From Bacteroidales bacterium UBA1173 (GTDB taxonomy: Bacteria; Bacteroidota; Bacteroidia; Bacteroidales; F082), in the NCBI GenBank assembly GCA_002311655.1, contig DBYZ01000007.1, positions 188,675-252,674 on the forward strand: DNA of 64,000 bases. Reading direction: 5' to 3'. Below, piece by piece: positions 41,718-50,636 of this stretch (within the stretch, counting starts at the first letter, position 1; each line of letters starts with the position of its first letter). A model generated the notes under the pieces. The model had not been told where the DNA came from. It was given only the letters and a program-made list of their open reading frames with translations, and ran no database searches. A program made the position numbers and the translations under genes.

Positions 41718-42268
41718 GTTTTAAAAAATGGTTTGGTCGTAAGTACCTCGAAATGAGGGGTTTCACCTTCGTGGGACAGTTTCCGGAAGGCGTGAGGAAA
41801 AGTGTCGTCATAGAGGCACCTCACACATGCATCGAAGACTTTATCATCGGTCGCTGCTTCTTCTGGATGGACGGGCGTGAAGCCAAGTTCCTTATAAAAA
41901 AAGAGTTCTTCAAACCGGGTCTCGGCTGGCTGCTGAGAAAAATCGGCGGCATACCTGTCGACAGAAGCAAAGGCAATAATATGGTGGTGAAAACCGCTGC
42001 CGTGTTCCGTCAGTACGACGACCTTAACATCGTCATCACCCCTGAAGGCACACGAAAACGCGTTGAGAAATGGAAACGCGGGTTCTATTATATCGCTGAA
42101 CTGGCGCAAGTGCCTGTGGTTCTTGGATTTATAGATTTTAAAACCAAACGCTGCGGATACGGTCCGTCGTTTATCCCTTCAGGAGATTTCGACAAAGACT
42201 GGCCGATGATAGAGAATTTCTATCGCGGAATGCAGGGTAAAACTCCCAGAAAATTCAACTTGGAATGA
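41714..42268 (+). CDS. PlsC-like 1-acyl-glycerol-3-phosphate acyltransferase family protein
   Basis: The 184-residue protein has the acyltransferase HX4D motif in APHTCIEDF, the lysophosphatidate-binding block TPEGTRKR and the GGIPVDRSKG motif of the PlsC superfamily. It is a minimal form with no clear membrane helix, so the acceptor (lysophosphatidate, ornithine lipid or lipid A-type) is not settled. It overlaps dnaX by four bases (ATGA) and is followed nine bases later by the M23 peptidase. Confidence 0.85.
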   Translation: MSFKKWFGRKYLEMRGFTFVGQFPEGVRKSVVIEAPHTCIEDFIIGRCFFWMDGREAKFLIKKEFFKPGLGWLLRKIGGIPVDRSKGNNMVVKTAAVFRQYDDLNIVITPEGTRKRVEKWKRGFYYIAELAQVPVVLGFIDFKTKRCGYGPSFIPSGDFDKDWPMIENFYRGMQGKTPRKFNLE

Positions 42269-42277
42269 TTTTGAAAA

Positions 42278-43147
42278 ATGAAAAACAACTGGTTCAATAA
42301 TTTCAAAAGCAAATTTAAGGTCGTTATCATACACCCGGAAACGTATGAGGAAAAAGGCGGCTTTAACATGAGTAAGATGAAGTTCACGATGCTGGTCGTG
42401 TTTTATTCATTGGTTCTCATCGCCGGCACTTCATGCCTCATCTTCTTCACTTCCTTGCGTGAGCTTATTCCAGGATATACTGACGTGACACTCGACCGCC
42501 GTGTCTATAACATGGAACGCCGTGCCGACTCGCTCGAAGAGGTGTTTCATGAAAAAGATGTATATATCGAAAACCTGAAGCGTATCATCTACGAAGAAGA
42601 CATGAGCGATGAAGATGCTACGAAAACCGCTGCTGTAAGCAAACCTAACATAAAGAAAAACAGTAACTTAAAGTCGGATAACGACAGCCTTTTCCGTGTT
42701 CAGTTTGAGGCGGAGACTCAATATAATCTTTTCGGCTCGCCATTCATCAACTCTAATGATGATAATAATTTTCCGGTGTTTTTTGTGCCTGTCAACGGTT
42801 ATGTGACCAATCATTTCAATAGCAACAACAAACATTTTGGAGTTGATGTGGTTGCCAATACCGATGCCGTTATCACAGCCGTCGCCGATGGCACCGTATT
42901 CTTCTCCGACTGGAGCGCTGATGGTGGCTATACTATTGGTATTCAACATGGTAAGGACTTTATCTCCGTTTATAAACACAACGCGTCGATGCTTCGTCAT
43001 GAAGGCGAATTGGTGAAAGCCGGCGACGCTATCGCAGTCATCGGAGGCAGCGGAAGCATCTCCACAGGACCGCATCTGCATTTCGAACTTTGGTACAAAG
43101 GAAGAGCCCTTAACCCTGAGGATTATATTTCTTTTGAAGTAAAATGA
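42278..43147 (+). CDS. M23-family metallopeptidase, membrane-anchored
   Basis: M23 peptidases cut peptide cross-links in the cell wall. One N-terminal transmembrane segment (MLVVFYSLVLIAGTSCLIFF) follows a cytoplasmic stretch of about 35 residues, then a coiled periplasmic region (MERRADSLEEVFHEKDVYIENL) and a C-terminal LytM domain with zinc ligands in HFGVDVVA and GPHLHFELW. This is the layout of Bacteroidota division- or shape-linked M23 proteins. Both zinc motifs are intact, so it can be active rather than a degenerate activator. Confidence 0.93.
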   Translation: MKNNWFNNFKSKFKVVIIHPETYEEKGGFNMSKMKFTMLVVFYSLVLIAGTSCLIFFTSLRELIPGYTDVTLDRRVYNMERRADSLEEVFHEKDVYIENLKRIIYEEDMSDEDATKTAAVSKPNIKKNSNLKSDNDSLFRVQFEAETQYNLFGSPFINSNDDNNFPVFFVPVNGYVTNHFNSNNKHFGVDVVANTDAVITAVADGTVFFSDWSADGGYTIGIQHGKDFISVYKHNASMLRHEGELVKAGDAIAVIGGSGSISTGPHLHFELWYKGRALNPEDYISFEVK

Positions 43148-43157
43148 AATTTTCTGC

Positions 43158-43186
43158 TTGATTTTCATTATTTTTCACTATTTTTG
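43158..43186 (+). promoter_or_regulatory. rseP promoter
   Basis: TTG at 43158-43160 and TATTTTTG at 43179-43186 are spaced by 18 bases, a good match to the phylum's -33/-7 pattern. The ATG at 43213 lies 26 bases downstream. Confidence 0.55.
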
Positions 43187-43212
43187 CAGTTTCAAAAATT
43201 GTAATTGGAAAA

Positions 43213-44652
43213 ATGTCGGTTTTAATTAAAATTATACAGCTGATTTTATCTCTTTCGATCCTCGTGGTTATCCATGAATTCGGGCATTTCATAGCGTCTC
43301 GTATATTCGGTGTGAGGGTCGAGAAATTCTATATGTTTTTCGACTGGAAATTCTCAATTTTCAGATGCAAAAAGGTTAACGGAGCGTGGAAATTTAAGTT
43401 TTTCTGCAAAAACGAACCCGAAAAATATGTCAAAGTCGGCGATAAATTCGAGCCTGTCGACCTGAATTCTTTGCCTGAGGACGATTGGCGCAGGGCTGAA
43501 GACACCACAGAGTTCGGTCTCGGCTGGGTGCCGCTCGGTGGCTACTGCAAAATCGCGGGAATGGTCGACGAGTCAATGGACGAGGGCCAGCTGTCACAAG
43601 ACCCACAGCCTTGGGAGTTCCGTACCAAACCTGCTTGGCAGCGTCTAATCATCATGATAGGCGGCGTGTGCATGAACGTGATCCTCGCCTTCCTGATTTA
43701 TATCGGACTTATCGCGAGCTACGGCGAACAGTATATCACCACAGAAGAAGTCAACAAATACGGCATCACAGTCGATAGTCTCGGTTATAACCTCGGGCTG
43801 CGTGACGGCGACAAAATCCTCACCGTAGATGGCAAATATATCGAAGATTTCAACCAGATTCAGATGGAACTGCTGCTCGAAAACACTTCATATATCGAAG
43901 TTGAGCGTGACGGTCTCAAAGAGACAGTGGTGCTTCCTGAAGACGCTGTGAAACAGATAATTCAGCACCGCTCGGCATTTATCAGTGCCAGAACACCATT
44001 CGTGGTCGGAGGTTTCGTCAATGGATCGTATGCCGAAAAAGGCGGCGTGCTGAAAAACGACAGAATCATCGGAATAAATGATGTCGAAACTCCTTATTTC
44101 CAAGATTTTAGAAAAGCAATCACTGAGTATAGTGATCATGATATTGACCTGAAGGTAGTGCGTGAAAACGATACATTGTTGTTGAACGTCCACGTGGGTG
44201 GCGACGCTACCATTGGAGTGTATGCGGCAAACGTGTTCCAGATCTCAACGAAGGAATACTCGTTCTGGCAGGCGATTCCGAGAGGTTTCAAGAAAACGGG
44301 CAAGGAGTTGAGCGACTATTGGAAACAGCTGAAGCTCATTTTCAACCCTAAGACGAAAGCTTACGAAAGCCTCGGAGGTTTCATAACCATAGGAAGCATC
44401 TTCCCTGAGACATTCATTTGGGAGCAGTTCTGGCGCATGACGGCGTTCCTTTCAATAATCCTCGCCGTGATGAACATCCTCCCGATACCGGGTCTTGACG
44501 GCGGACATGTGCTGTTCCTGATATGGGAGGTGATAACACGCAGAAAACCAAGCGACAAGTTCCTCGAAAGAGCTACAATGATAGGTTTTATCTTCCTTAT
44601 GATGCTTATGATTTACGTGAACGGAAACGATATCATAAGGCTTTTTAGATGA
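43213..44652 (+). CDS. rseP: RIP metalloprotease RseP (site-2 protease)
   Basis: RseP cuts membrane-embedded anti-sigma factors and remnant signal peptides. The zinc motif HEFGH lies in VVIHEFGHFIASR in the first membrane helix, the third ligand is in PIPGLDGGHVLF near the C-terminus, and PDZ domains lie in the middle (GLRDGDKILTVDGK, GVLKNDRIIGIND). The 479 residues include a cytoplasmic insertion rich in charged residues (FCKNEPEKYVKVG) after the first helix, as common in this phylum. It follows the M23 gene but has its own promoter. Confidence 0.97.
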   Translation: MSVLIKIIQLILSLSILVVIHEFGHFIASRIFGVRVEKFYMFFDWKFSIFRCKKVNGAWKFKFFCKNEPEKYVKVGDKFEPVDLNSLPEDDWRRAEDTTEFGLGWVPLGGYCKIAGMVDESMDEGQLSQDPQPWEFRTKPAWQRLIIMIGGVCMNVILAFLIYIGLIASYGEQYITTEEVNKYGITVDSLGYNLGLRDGDKILTVDGKYIEDFNQIQMELLLENTSYIEVERDGLKETVVLPEDAVKQIIQHRSAFISARTPFVVGGFVNGSYAEKGGVLKNDRIIGINDVETPYFQDFRKAITEYSDHDIDLKVVRENDTLLLNVHVGGDATIGVYAANVFQISTKEYSFWQAIPRGFKKTGKELSDYWKQLKLIFNPKTKAYESLGGFITIGSIFPETFIWEQFWRMTAFLSIILAVMNILPIPGLDGGHVLFLIWEVITRRKPSDKFLERATMIGFIFLMMLMIYVNGNDIIRLFR

Positions 44653-44670
44653 CGTATTAATTAATAAGGT

Positions 44671-44692
44671 GTTGAAAACTTGTTGAAAACTT
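44671..44692 (+). repeat. Tandem 11-base repeat upstream of porP
   Basis: GTTGAAAACTT occurs twice head to tail (44671-44681 and 44682-44692), 45 bases before porP. A degenerate copy of the pair lies upstream of porK at 45714-45735. It may be a regulatory element of the T9SS genes. Confidence 0.7.
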
Positions 44693-44737
44693 TTGAGTTT
44701 AGACAATAAATAATAGGACAAGACGTTATAATAGTCA

Positions 44738-45697
44738 ATGCATAAATTGAAATACATATTGCTTTTGGTGATTAACATGTTGGCAATCAATGTGTTGATG
44801 GCGCAACAAGTGCCTATATTCACCGATTATGCCAAGTCTTATGCAGTGATAAATCCTGGATATTATGGTTTGAGTGAGGGCGTGAACGCCATGGGAATCT
44901 ACCGAAACCAGTGGACTGGATTCAAAGATGACGTTACCGGTGAGGTTGTTTCGCCTATCACGTTTTTGGCTTCCGCCGACCTTCCGATAAAGGTGTTGAG
45001 GGGCGGTGTGGGACTTTCTCTGATGAAGGACCAGCTCGGTTTTGAGAATAATGTGGCGCTGAATCTAGGTTATTCATATCATCTCGACCTTGGATCTGGT
45101 ACTTTGGGACTTGGTCTTGCCTTTAGTTTCAACAACCGCAGTGCCGATTTCTCTAAAGCCAAACCGTTGAACGACAACGATCCTGTCATCCCGAGTGGAG
45201 ATCAGAGCGATATGCTTGTCGACTTCAATTTCGGTTTGTTCTATAGTGTTCCGGAGACGTTTTATGTTGCGCTTTCAACCACCAGTTTGATGGAGACCAA
45301 AGGTAAGGCTTTGGATGCGAAATCGTCGTCAAGCGCGAGTTTTGTTGGCGACCGCACTTTCTATCTGGCTGCCGGATACGAATATCAGTTCTTCAATCCT
45401 AAGTTCATGCTCAACCCTTCGATGCTGGTGCTGAGCGACATCGCGTCGACACAGTTTAACGTGAGTGCGAGGATGTGGTACAATAACAAGATAAGTTTTG
45501 GCGTTAACTATAGGTATCAAGAGTCTGTAGACCTCTTAGTTGGGTTCATTATTAAGGGTGTACAGATTAATTATGCATATGATATCAATACTATGGGACT
45601 TAAATTAGCAGGTTCACATGAGGTTACAGTAAGCTATTTCTTCAAGTTGGACATGGACAGGTCACCACGTATATATCGGAGTATCAGATACTTATAA
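44738..45697 (+). CDS. porP: Type IX secretion outer-membrane protein PorP/SprF family
   Basis: PorP/SprF proteins are outer-membrane barrels that work with the PorK/PorN ring of the type IX secretion system. The 319-residue protein has a signal peptide cut near VLMAQQ, the family N-terminus VPIFTDYAKSYAVINPGYYG and YRNQWTGFKD, alternating barrel strands, and a C-terminal TVSYFFKL strand. It lies directly upstream of porK. A tandem 11-base repeat and no clean -7 box are seen in front of it. Confidence 0.93.
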   Translation: MHKLKYILLLVINMLAINVLMAQQVPIFTDYAKSYAVINPGYYGLSEGVNAMGIYRNQWTGFKDDVTGEVVSPITFLASADLPIKVLRGGVGLSLMKDQLGFENNVALNLGYSYHLDLGSGTLGLGLAFSFNNRSADFSKAKPLNDNDPVIPSGDQSDMLVDFNFGLFYSVPETFYVALSTTSLMETKGKALDAKSSSSASFVGDRTFYLAAGYEYQFFNPKFMLNPSMLVLSDIASTQFNVSARMWYNNKISFGVNYRYQESVDLLVGFIIKGVQINYAYDINTMGLKLAGSHEVTVSYFFKLDMDRSPRIYRSIRYL

Positions 45698-45713
45698 TGA
45701 TTTTTTGCGGATT

Positions 45714-45735
45714 GTTGATAACTTGTTAATTTTTT
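45714..45735 (+). repeat. Degenerate copy of the porP upstream element before porK
   Basis: GTTGATAACTT at 45714-45724 followed by GTTAATTTTTT at 45725-45735 mirrors the tandem GTTGAAAACTT pair in front of porP. It lies 25 bases upstream of the porK -7 box. Confidence 0.5.
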
Positions 45736-45760
45736 TTACGGAGTAAACGAAAAAAATATT

Positions 45761-45768
45761 TAATTTTG
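45761..45768 (+). promoter_or_regulatory. -7 box of the porKLMN operon
   Basis: TAATTTTG matches TAnnTTTG and lies 60 bases before the porK ATG, giving a longer leader than elsewhere in the window. Confidence 0.5.
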
Positions 45769-45828
45769 GACGTTTTTTTAACTAGTCTGAAGAATAGTGT
45801 AAAAATATAATATAATAACAAATATAAC

Positions 45829-47202
45829 ATGAAAAAATTTTTGTTGATTAGCCTGATAGCATTGATACTTGTTGGATGTGGAAATGGCAATAAAGGTGAG
45901 TTGGTGGGCGTGAGAAAGAAGATGAAGCCATTCTATCAACCGGATCCTTATGGAATGGTTTTCGTCCCACAAGGTAGCTTTACTATGGGTGTTTCCGGCC
46001 AGGATGTCACTTCAAGCTTCCTGACTCAGGCCAAGACTATTACGGTGACTTCATTCTACATGGATGAGACCGAAATAACCAACAACGAGTATCGCGAGTT
46101 TGTTTATTATGTCCGTGATTCTCTTGCACGCACCTTGCTTGGTGAAGTTGACGCGGAGAAGTTTTTGATTTCTCAGAACAAAAAAACAGGCGAACCTTAT
46201 AATCCGCCTTTAATCAATTGGAATGAGAAATTGAATTGGAAACGTATTAACGACAATCAGGATTACAGAGACGCTCTTGCGCCGATGTATCTTCCTGAAA
46301 ATGAGCGTTATTATGGCAGAAAAGAGATCGATGCGAGAAAGCTCGTATTCCGCTATAGCTGGATTGATTTCAGAGCTGCAGCTAGAAAAGAGTTTAAAAA
46401 CGATGCCGACTATATAGATGCATCTTTTGCTAACCGTCCTCAAGGTAAAACCGACCGTTCGGTGTATATCCATAACGAAGATATCAACGTTTATCCTGAC
46501 ACTTTGGCATGGATTCACGATTACACATATGCGTTCAACGACCCGTTGACACAGGTTTATTTCTGGCATCCGGCTTACGACAACTATCCTGTTGTCGGTG
46601 TCAACTGGAGCCAGGCAAGAGCTTTCTGCGTATGGCGTACAAATAAATTGAACGGTTATATAATGTCACATGGTGGCACAATGCTCGGCGAATTCCGTCT
46701 GCCAACAGAAGCAGAATGGGAATGGGCAGCACGCGGTGGTCACCAACTCAACCCATATCCATGGGGCGGTCCTTATACAAGTAACGCGCTGGGTTGCTAC
46801 CTCGCAAATTTCAAGCCATTGCGTGGTAATTATGTAGCTGACGGTGGTCCACAGACAATCATCGTTGGTCACTATCCGCCAAACGACTGGGGTCTATATG
46901 ACATGGCAGGTAACGTTTCCGAGTGGACTTCAAGCGCTTTCGACCCTGTATCTTACAACTTCGTTTGGGATTTGAATCCTGACAACCAGTACAGCGCAAA
47001 ATCATATGACACTCCTATGATGAAGAGAAAGGTTGTTAAAGGCGGTTCATGGAAAGATATCGCACACTACCTAGAAGTGTCGACACGTGCCTACGAATAT
47101 CAGGATACCGCAAAATGCTATATCGGTTTCCGTTGCTTACAGCCGTACTTGGGCAGAATGAAAGGTGATGATATGTATAAAGCATCACATGTTATCAAAT
47201 AG
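45829..47202 (+). CDS. porK: Type IX secretion ring lipoprotein PorK/GldK
   Basis: PorK is an outer-membrane lipoprotein that, with PorN, forms the large periplasmic ring of the type IX secretion system. The 457-residue protein has a lipobox (LILVGCGN) and a formylglycine-generating-enzyme-like (SUMF1) fold: MVFVPQGSFTMGVSG, FYMDETEITNNEYREFV, LPTEAEWEWAARGG, and GLYDMAGNVSEWTSSAF, with a terminal GFRC. It is the first gene of a four-gene set in the order conserved across T9SS-bearing Bacteroidota. Confidence 0.97.
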   Translation: MKKFLLISLIALILVGCGNGNKGELVGVRKKMKPFYQPDPYGMVFVPQGSFTMGVSGQDVTSSFLTQAKTITVTSFYMDETEITNNEYREFVYYVRDSLARTLLGEVDAEKFLISQNKKTGEPYNPPLINWNEKLNWKRINDNQDYRDALAPMYLPENERYYGRKEIDARKLVFRYSWIDFRAAARKEFKNDADYIDASFANRPQGKTDRSVYIHNEDINVYPDTLAWIHDYTYAFNDPLTQVYFWHPAYDNYPVVGVNWSQARAFCVWRTNKLNGYIMSHGGTMLGEFRLPTEAEWEWAARGGHQLNPYPWGGPYTSNALGCYLANFKPLRGNYVADGGPQTIIVGHYPPNDWGLYDMAGNVSEWTSSAFDPVSYNFVWDLNPDNQYSAKSYDTPMMKRKVVKGGSWKDIAHYLEVSTRAYEYQDTAKCYIGFRCLQPYLGRMKGDDMYKASHVIK

Positions 47203-47246
47203 CAAATAATTAAAATAAAATATTAACAATTAAAATTTTAGGAATT

Positions 47247-47993
47247 ATGTCGTTCAAAGAATTATTAGCAAGCAAGGGTTACAAAAACTTCATGGCGAAG
47301 CTTTATGGTATTGGTGCATCAGTTGTTATGATCGGTGCTTTGTTTAAACTGACCCACTTTGATATCGCTGGATTGCACCTTCCGGATATCATGTTGACAA
47401 TCGGTTTGATTACAGAAGCTATCATCTTCTTCTTTTCAGCTTTTGAACCATTGCACGCTGAGCCGGATTGGAGTTTGGTTTATCCGGAACTTTGGGAAAC
47501 ATACCATGGTGACGGCGATGTAAAACCTGCTGAAAAACCACAGGGTGGCAAGACAAACACTGCAAGAAACACCGGCAGCAATGACGCTATCACAGAGAAA
47601 TTGGATGAAATGTTTGAGAAAGCCAATATCAACTCTGCAACTATGGAAAGACTTAGCGCAGGTTTGACAAAACTTGGCGAAAATGCTGGTAAGATTGCTG
47701 ATGTTAGCGAGGCTATCGCTGCTACAAGCAACTACGCAAAGGCTATGAACAAGGCTTCAGAGTCAGTTATGGAACTCGACATGCAGGTTGCAAAATCAGC
47801 TAACGGAGCAGCAACTCTGAATGATACAAATAAGAAATTGAATGACACAATGGCTCTCTATATTGAAAAGGTCAATGCGTCAGCAACAGGTACAGACAAC
47901 ATTAATCATCAGTTAACCGACTTGTCGAAACGTTTGACAGCAATGAACAACGTTTACGGCAACATGCTCAATGCAATGAACATCAAGGCCTAA
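47247..47993 (+). CDS. porL: Type IX secretion motor protein PorL/GldL
   Basis: PorL and PorM form the inner-membrane motor that uses the proton gradient to drive secretion. The 248-residue protein has two N-terminal membrane helices: ASVVMIGALFKLTHF and IMLTIGLITEAIIFFFSAF, with the Lys and Glu inside the membrane that fit a proton path. The cytoplasmic rest (from SDAITEKLDEMF on) is a long coiled region ending in NVYGNMLNAMNIKA. It lies 44 bases after porK. Confidence 0.96.
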   Translation: MSFKELLASKGYKNFMAKLYGIGASVVMIGALFKLTHFDIAGLHLPDIMLTIGLITEAIIFFFSAFEPLHAEPDWSLVYPELWETYHGDGDVKPAEKPQGGKTNTARNTGSNDAITEKLDEMFEKANINSATMERLSAGLTKLGENAGKIADVSEAIAATSNYAKAMNKASESVMELDMQVAKSANGAATLNDTNKKLNDTMALYIEKVNASATGTDNINHQLTDLSKRLTAMNNVYGNMLNAMNIKA

Positions 47994-48042
47994 TGTCTTT
48001 TGCGAAATAAATTTTATTAACTAACTTTAAAAAAATTTAGAT

Positions 48043-49704
48043 ATGTCAGGAGCAAAAGAAACACCAAGGCAGAAGATGATCGGTATGATGTATTTGGTCT
48101 ATACTGCATTGTTGGCCATGAACGTTTCTGCAGAGATTCTCGACGCTTTCGCAGTGGTTAGCGAAGGTCAGCAGAAAACAAATGCCAGCATTGAAGTTAA
48201 GATCAACGACCAGTACAATGCATTCCAAGATCAATATAATAAGGATCAAGCTAAGACTGAAATCTATTGGGAAAAAGCCCAGGATATCCGTAGCAAGACC
48301 GATGAGATGATTAATTATATTGAAAAGGATATTAAGCTTGCAATGGTGATGTATGCTGAAAAAGCAAAATCAGAAGAACAGCTTTTTAATACAAAAGATC
48401 CTAAAAAAGCCATCATCATAAACAAGGCTAAGGCAGATCCAAAGAACAGACGTGTTTTCTATGATGTCGATGTGATAAACATGAAAGCCAAAGATAACAC
48501 GGAAGTACCTCAAACTATGATGGAAAATGAGGGCAAAGCCATAGAGCTGAAACAAAAGCTTAACGATTATCGTAATTATATTATTAATACGATGGAATCA
48601 GTTGGCGTGCATGGTTATAGCAGCCATGTCGGTCTTTTAACCGATTACGACCAGAACGGTGAAAAGATTATATATAGAAACGCCAATGGTGCAGAAGTGG
48701 CTTGGGAAGAAAAGAATTTTTACCATATTTGTGTGGCTGCGGAAATGGCCGTTATCAACAAAATTGTTGGTGAAGTTCAGACAACTGAATTTGATGCAGT
48801 GGCAGCCATGATGAATAGAATCGGTGCGACCGACTTCAAGTTCAACAAACTTCAGGCAAGAGTTATTGCTGAAAGAGACTACATCCTTCAGGGTGAAGAC
48901 TATGAAGCTGAGGTTTTCCTCGTGGCATCGGATACCACTCGTAACTTCAGAGCTTATTATGCATTAGGAAAAGGTAACCAAGTTGAAACAACCAGTGAGG
49001 GTGGCGTTATCAAATTGAAATTCAAAGGCAACACACTCGGTGAACAGACATACAGCGGTGTTATCAAGATGACCAACCCTGAGACTGGTGAGGAAGACGA
49101 TTACGATTTTGAAAAGACATTCACAGTGGCACAGCCTTCAGCAACAATTGCTGCTACAAAAATGAATGTTATGTATTCAGGTATAGAAAATCCTATTTCA
49201 ATATCAGCCCCTGGCTATACTCCTGACGAAATCAATGTTAGAGTTACAGGTGGAACATTGAAAACAATTAACAAGACAAAGGGAGAATATGAGATTGTAC
49301 CTACAAATGTGAAAGAAGAAGTTCATATTTATGCTACAGTTGTAAAAGATGGTAAAAGCACAACTCTTTGCGATAAACCTTATAGAGTGAAGCCGGTTCC
49401 AGATCCTATTGCGACTATTGGCGGTAAGGTTGGCGAAATATCAAAAACAGATATTCTTGCTGCTGGTAAACTCGAAGCAACAATGAAAGATTTTGATTTT
49501 GAAGTTAGTTACAAAGTCTTGTCATACAGATATAGTAAAGGTGGTATGTTGACCAATAAAGTTGGCGCAGAGTTTGATAACGAAGTTAAAGGCGACGTTA
49601 GAGCTGCAAAACGTGGTGACAGATTTTTCTTCTCAGACATTGTTGTGCAAAAACCAGATGGTACTACCACAAATTTGGGAAATATATTCATAACTGTTAA
49701 ATAA
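48043..49704 (+). CDS. porM: Type IX secretion motor protein PorM/GldM
   Basis: PorM spans the periplasm from the inner membrane to the PorK/PorN ring and passes motion from PorL. The 553-residue protein has one N-terminal membrane helix (MIGMMYLVYTALLAMNVSAEI), a helical first periplasmic domain, then beta domains: residues about 225-320 and two tandem Ig-like domains near 320-550 (for example NPISISAPGYTPDEINVRVTGG). Length and layout match GldM. porN starts one base after its stop. Confidence 0.97.
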   Translation: MSGAKETPRQKMIGMMYLVYTALLAMNVSAEILDAFAVVSEGQQKTNASIEVKINDQYNAFQDQYNKDQAKTEIYWEKAQDIRSKTDEMINYIEKDIKLAMVMYAEKAKSEEQLFNTKDPKKAIIINKAKADPKNRRVFYDVDVINMKAKDNTEVPQTMMENEGKAIELKQKLNDYRNYIINTMESVGVHGYSSHVGLLTDYDQNGEKIIYRNANGAEVAWEEKNFYHICVAAEMAVINKIVGEVQTTEFDAVAAMMNRIGATDFKFNKLQARVIAERDYILQGEDYEAEVFLVASDTTRNFRAYYALGKGNQVETTSEGGVIKLKFKGNTLGEQTYSGVIKMTNPETGEEDDYDFEKTFTVAQPSATIAATKMNVMYSGIENPISISAPGYTPDEINVRVTGGTLKTINKTKGEYEIVPTNVKEEVHIYATVVKDGKSTTLCDKPYRVKPVPDPIATIGGKVGEISKTDILAAGKLEATMKDFDFEVSYKVLSYRYSKGGMLTNKVGAEFDNEVKGDVRAAKRGDRFFFSDIVVQKPDGTTTNLGNIFITVK

Positions 49705-49705
49705 A

Positions 49706-50548
49706 ATGAAAAGAATAATAATCATAACATTTGCAATAATTGCTTGTTTGTCATTTAATACAAATTTAAATGCACAAATAGAAAATTTTGATCCAAATGA
49801 GGGATTATATAAGCAAGGTTCCGTTGAAGAAGGCGGAACAGGTTACTATAAACCAATGCAATATCCTGCCATTAGGGAAGCCGATGTTATGTGGAGAAAA
49901 AGAGTCTGGCGTACAATAGATTTTCGTCAGAAAATGAACCAAGTATTCTATTATCCTACAGAAACTCATTATAATTGGAATAATTTTATGCAAATAATTC
50001 TTAATGAGTGGCAAAGTGGAGGTATGGTGGTTTATGAATTTGACGAAAAGAAAGATGAGTTACATAATCCGATTACGTATGATGAGTATTTGAAAAGATA
50101 CGGAACGTTGGATTATGTTGACGATAGAACAGGCGATTCGATCATGCAGATTGATGTTCCGTCGATACAGAAGATGAATATAATGGAAGATTGGTATTTT
50201 GACAGACAGAGAAGTCAGCTAATGGTCAGAATACTTGCAATCGGTCCTGTGATTAATCAGCAGTTGGGTGGACAAGATACTTGGATACAGATGTGTTGGG
50301 TCTCATATAATGATCAAACACGTGAAATTTTTGCAAGATCTAATTTCTTCAATAGAGATAACCCGGGAGCAGCTCTCAATTATGATCAGGTATTCATGAT
50401 GAGACTGTTTGACAGTTATATTTACAAAGAGGAAAACCCATACGATCGTAGAATTAGTGATTATGCCAAGCAAGAAAAGGCTCTTTATGAGTCAGATCGC
50501 ATCAAGCAAGAAATCATTGATTTCGAACAGAATCTTTGGGAATATTAG
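49706..50548 (+). CDS. porN: Type IX secretion ring protein PorN/GldN
   Basis: PorN is the periplasmic partner of PorK in the secretion ring. The 280-residue protein has a signal peptide (IACLSFNTNLNAQ) and the family blocks DVMWRKRVWRTIDFRQKMNQVFYYP, split over residues about 57-82, and IMEDWYFDRQRSQLMVRILAIGP. The stop TAG is the first part of an AGTCTTTAG repeat that fills the space up to the convergent helicase gene. Confidence 0.96.
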   Translation: MKRIIIITFAIIACLSFNTNLNAQIENFDPNEGLYKQGSVEEGGTGYYKPMQYPAIREADVMWRKRVWRTIDFRQKMNQVFYYPTETHYNWNNFMQIILNEWQSGGMVVYEFDEKKDELHNPITYDEYLKRYGTLDYVDDRTGDSIMQIDVPSIQKMNIMEDWYFDRQRSQLMVRILAIGPVINQQLGGQDTWIQMCWVSYNDQTREIFARSNFFNRDNPGAALNYDQVFMMRLFDSYIYKEENPYDRRISDYAKQEKALYESDRIKQEIIDFEQNLWEY

Positions 50549-50636
50549 TCTTTAGTCGCTAGACTTTAGTCTTTAGTCGTTAGTTTTTGGAATTTAGTTA
50601 TGCTAAAGTCTAAAAACTAGCGACTAAAGTCTTTTA
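50545..50636. repeat. AGTCTTTAG inverted repeat between porN and the helicase gene
   Basis: A second copy of the repeat family seen at 28700-28776. GACTTTAGTC-type units on the left pair with GACTAAAGTC-type units on the right. The porN stop codon lies inside the left arm and the helicase stop TAA in the right end, so the element fits a bidirectional terminator between convergent genes. Confidence 0.8.
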
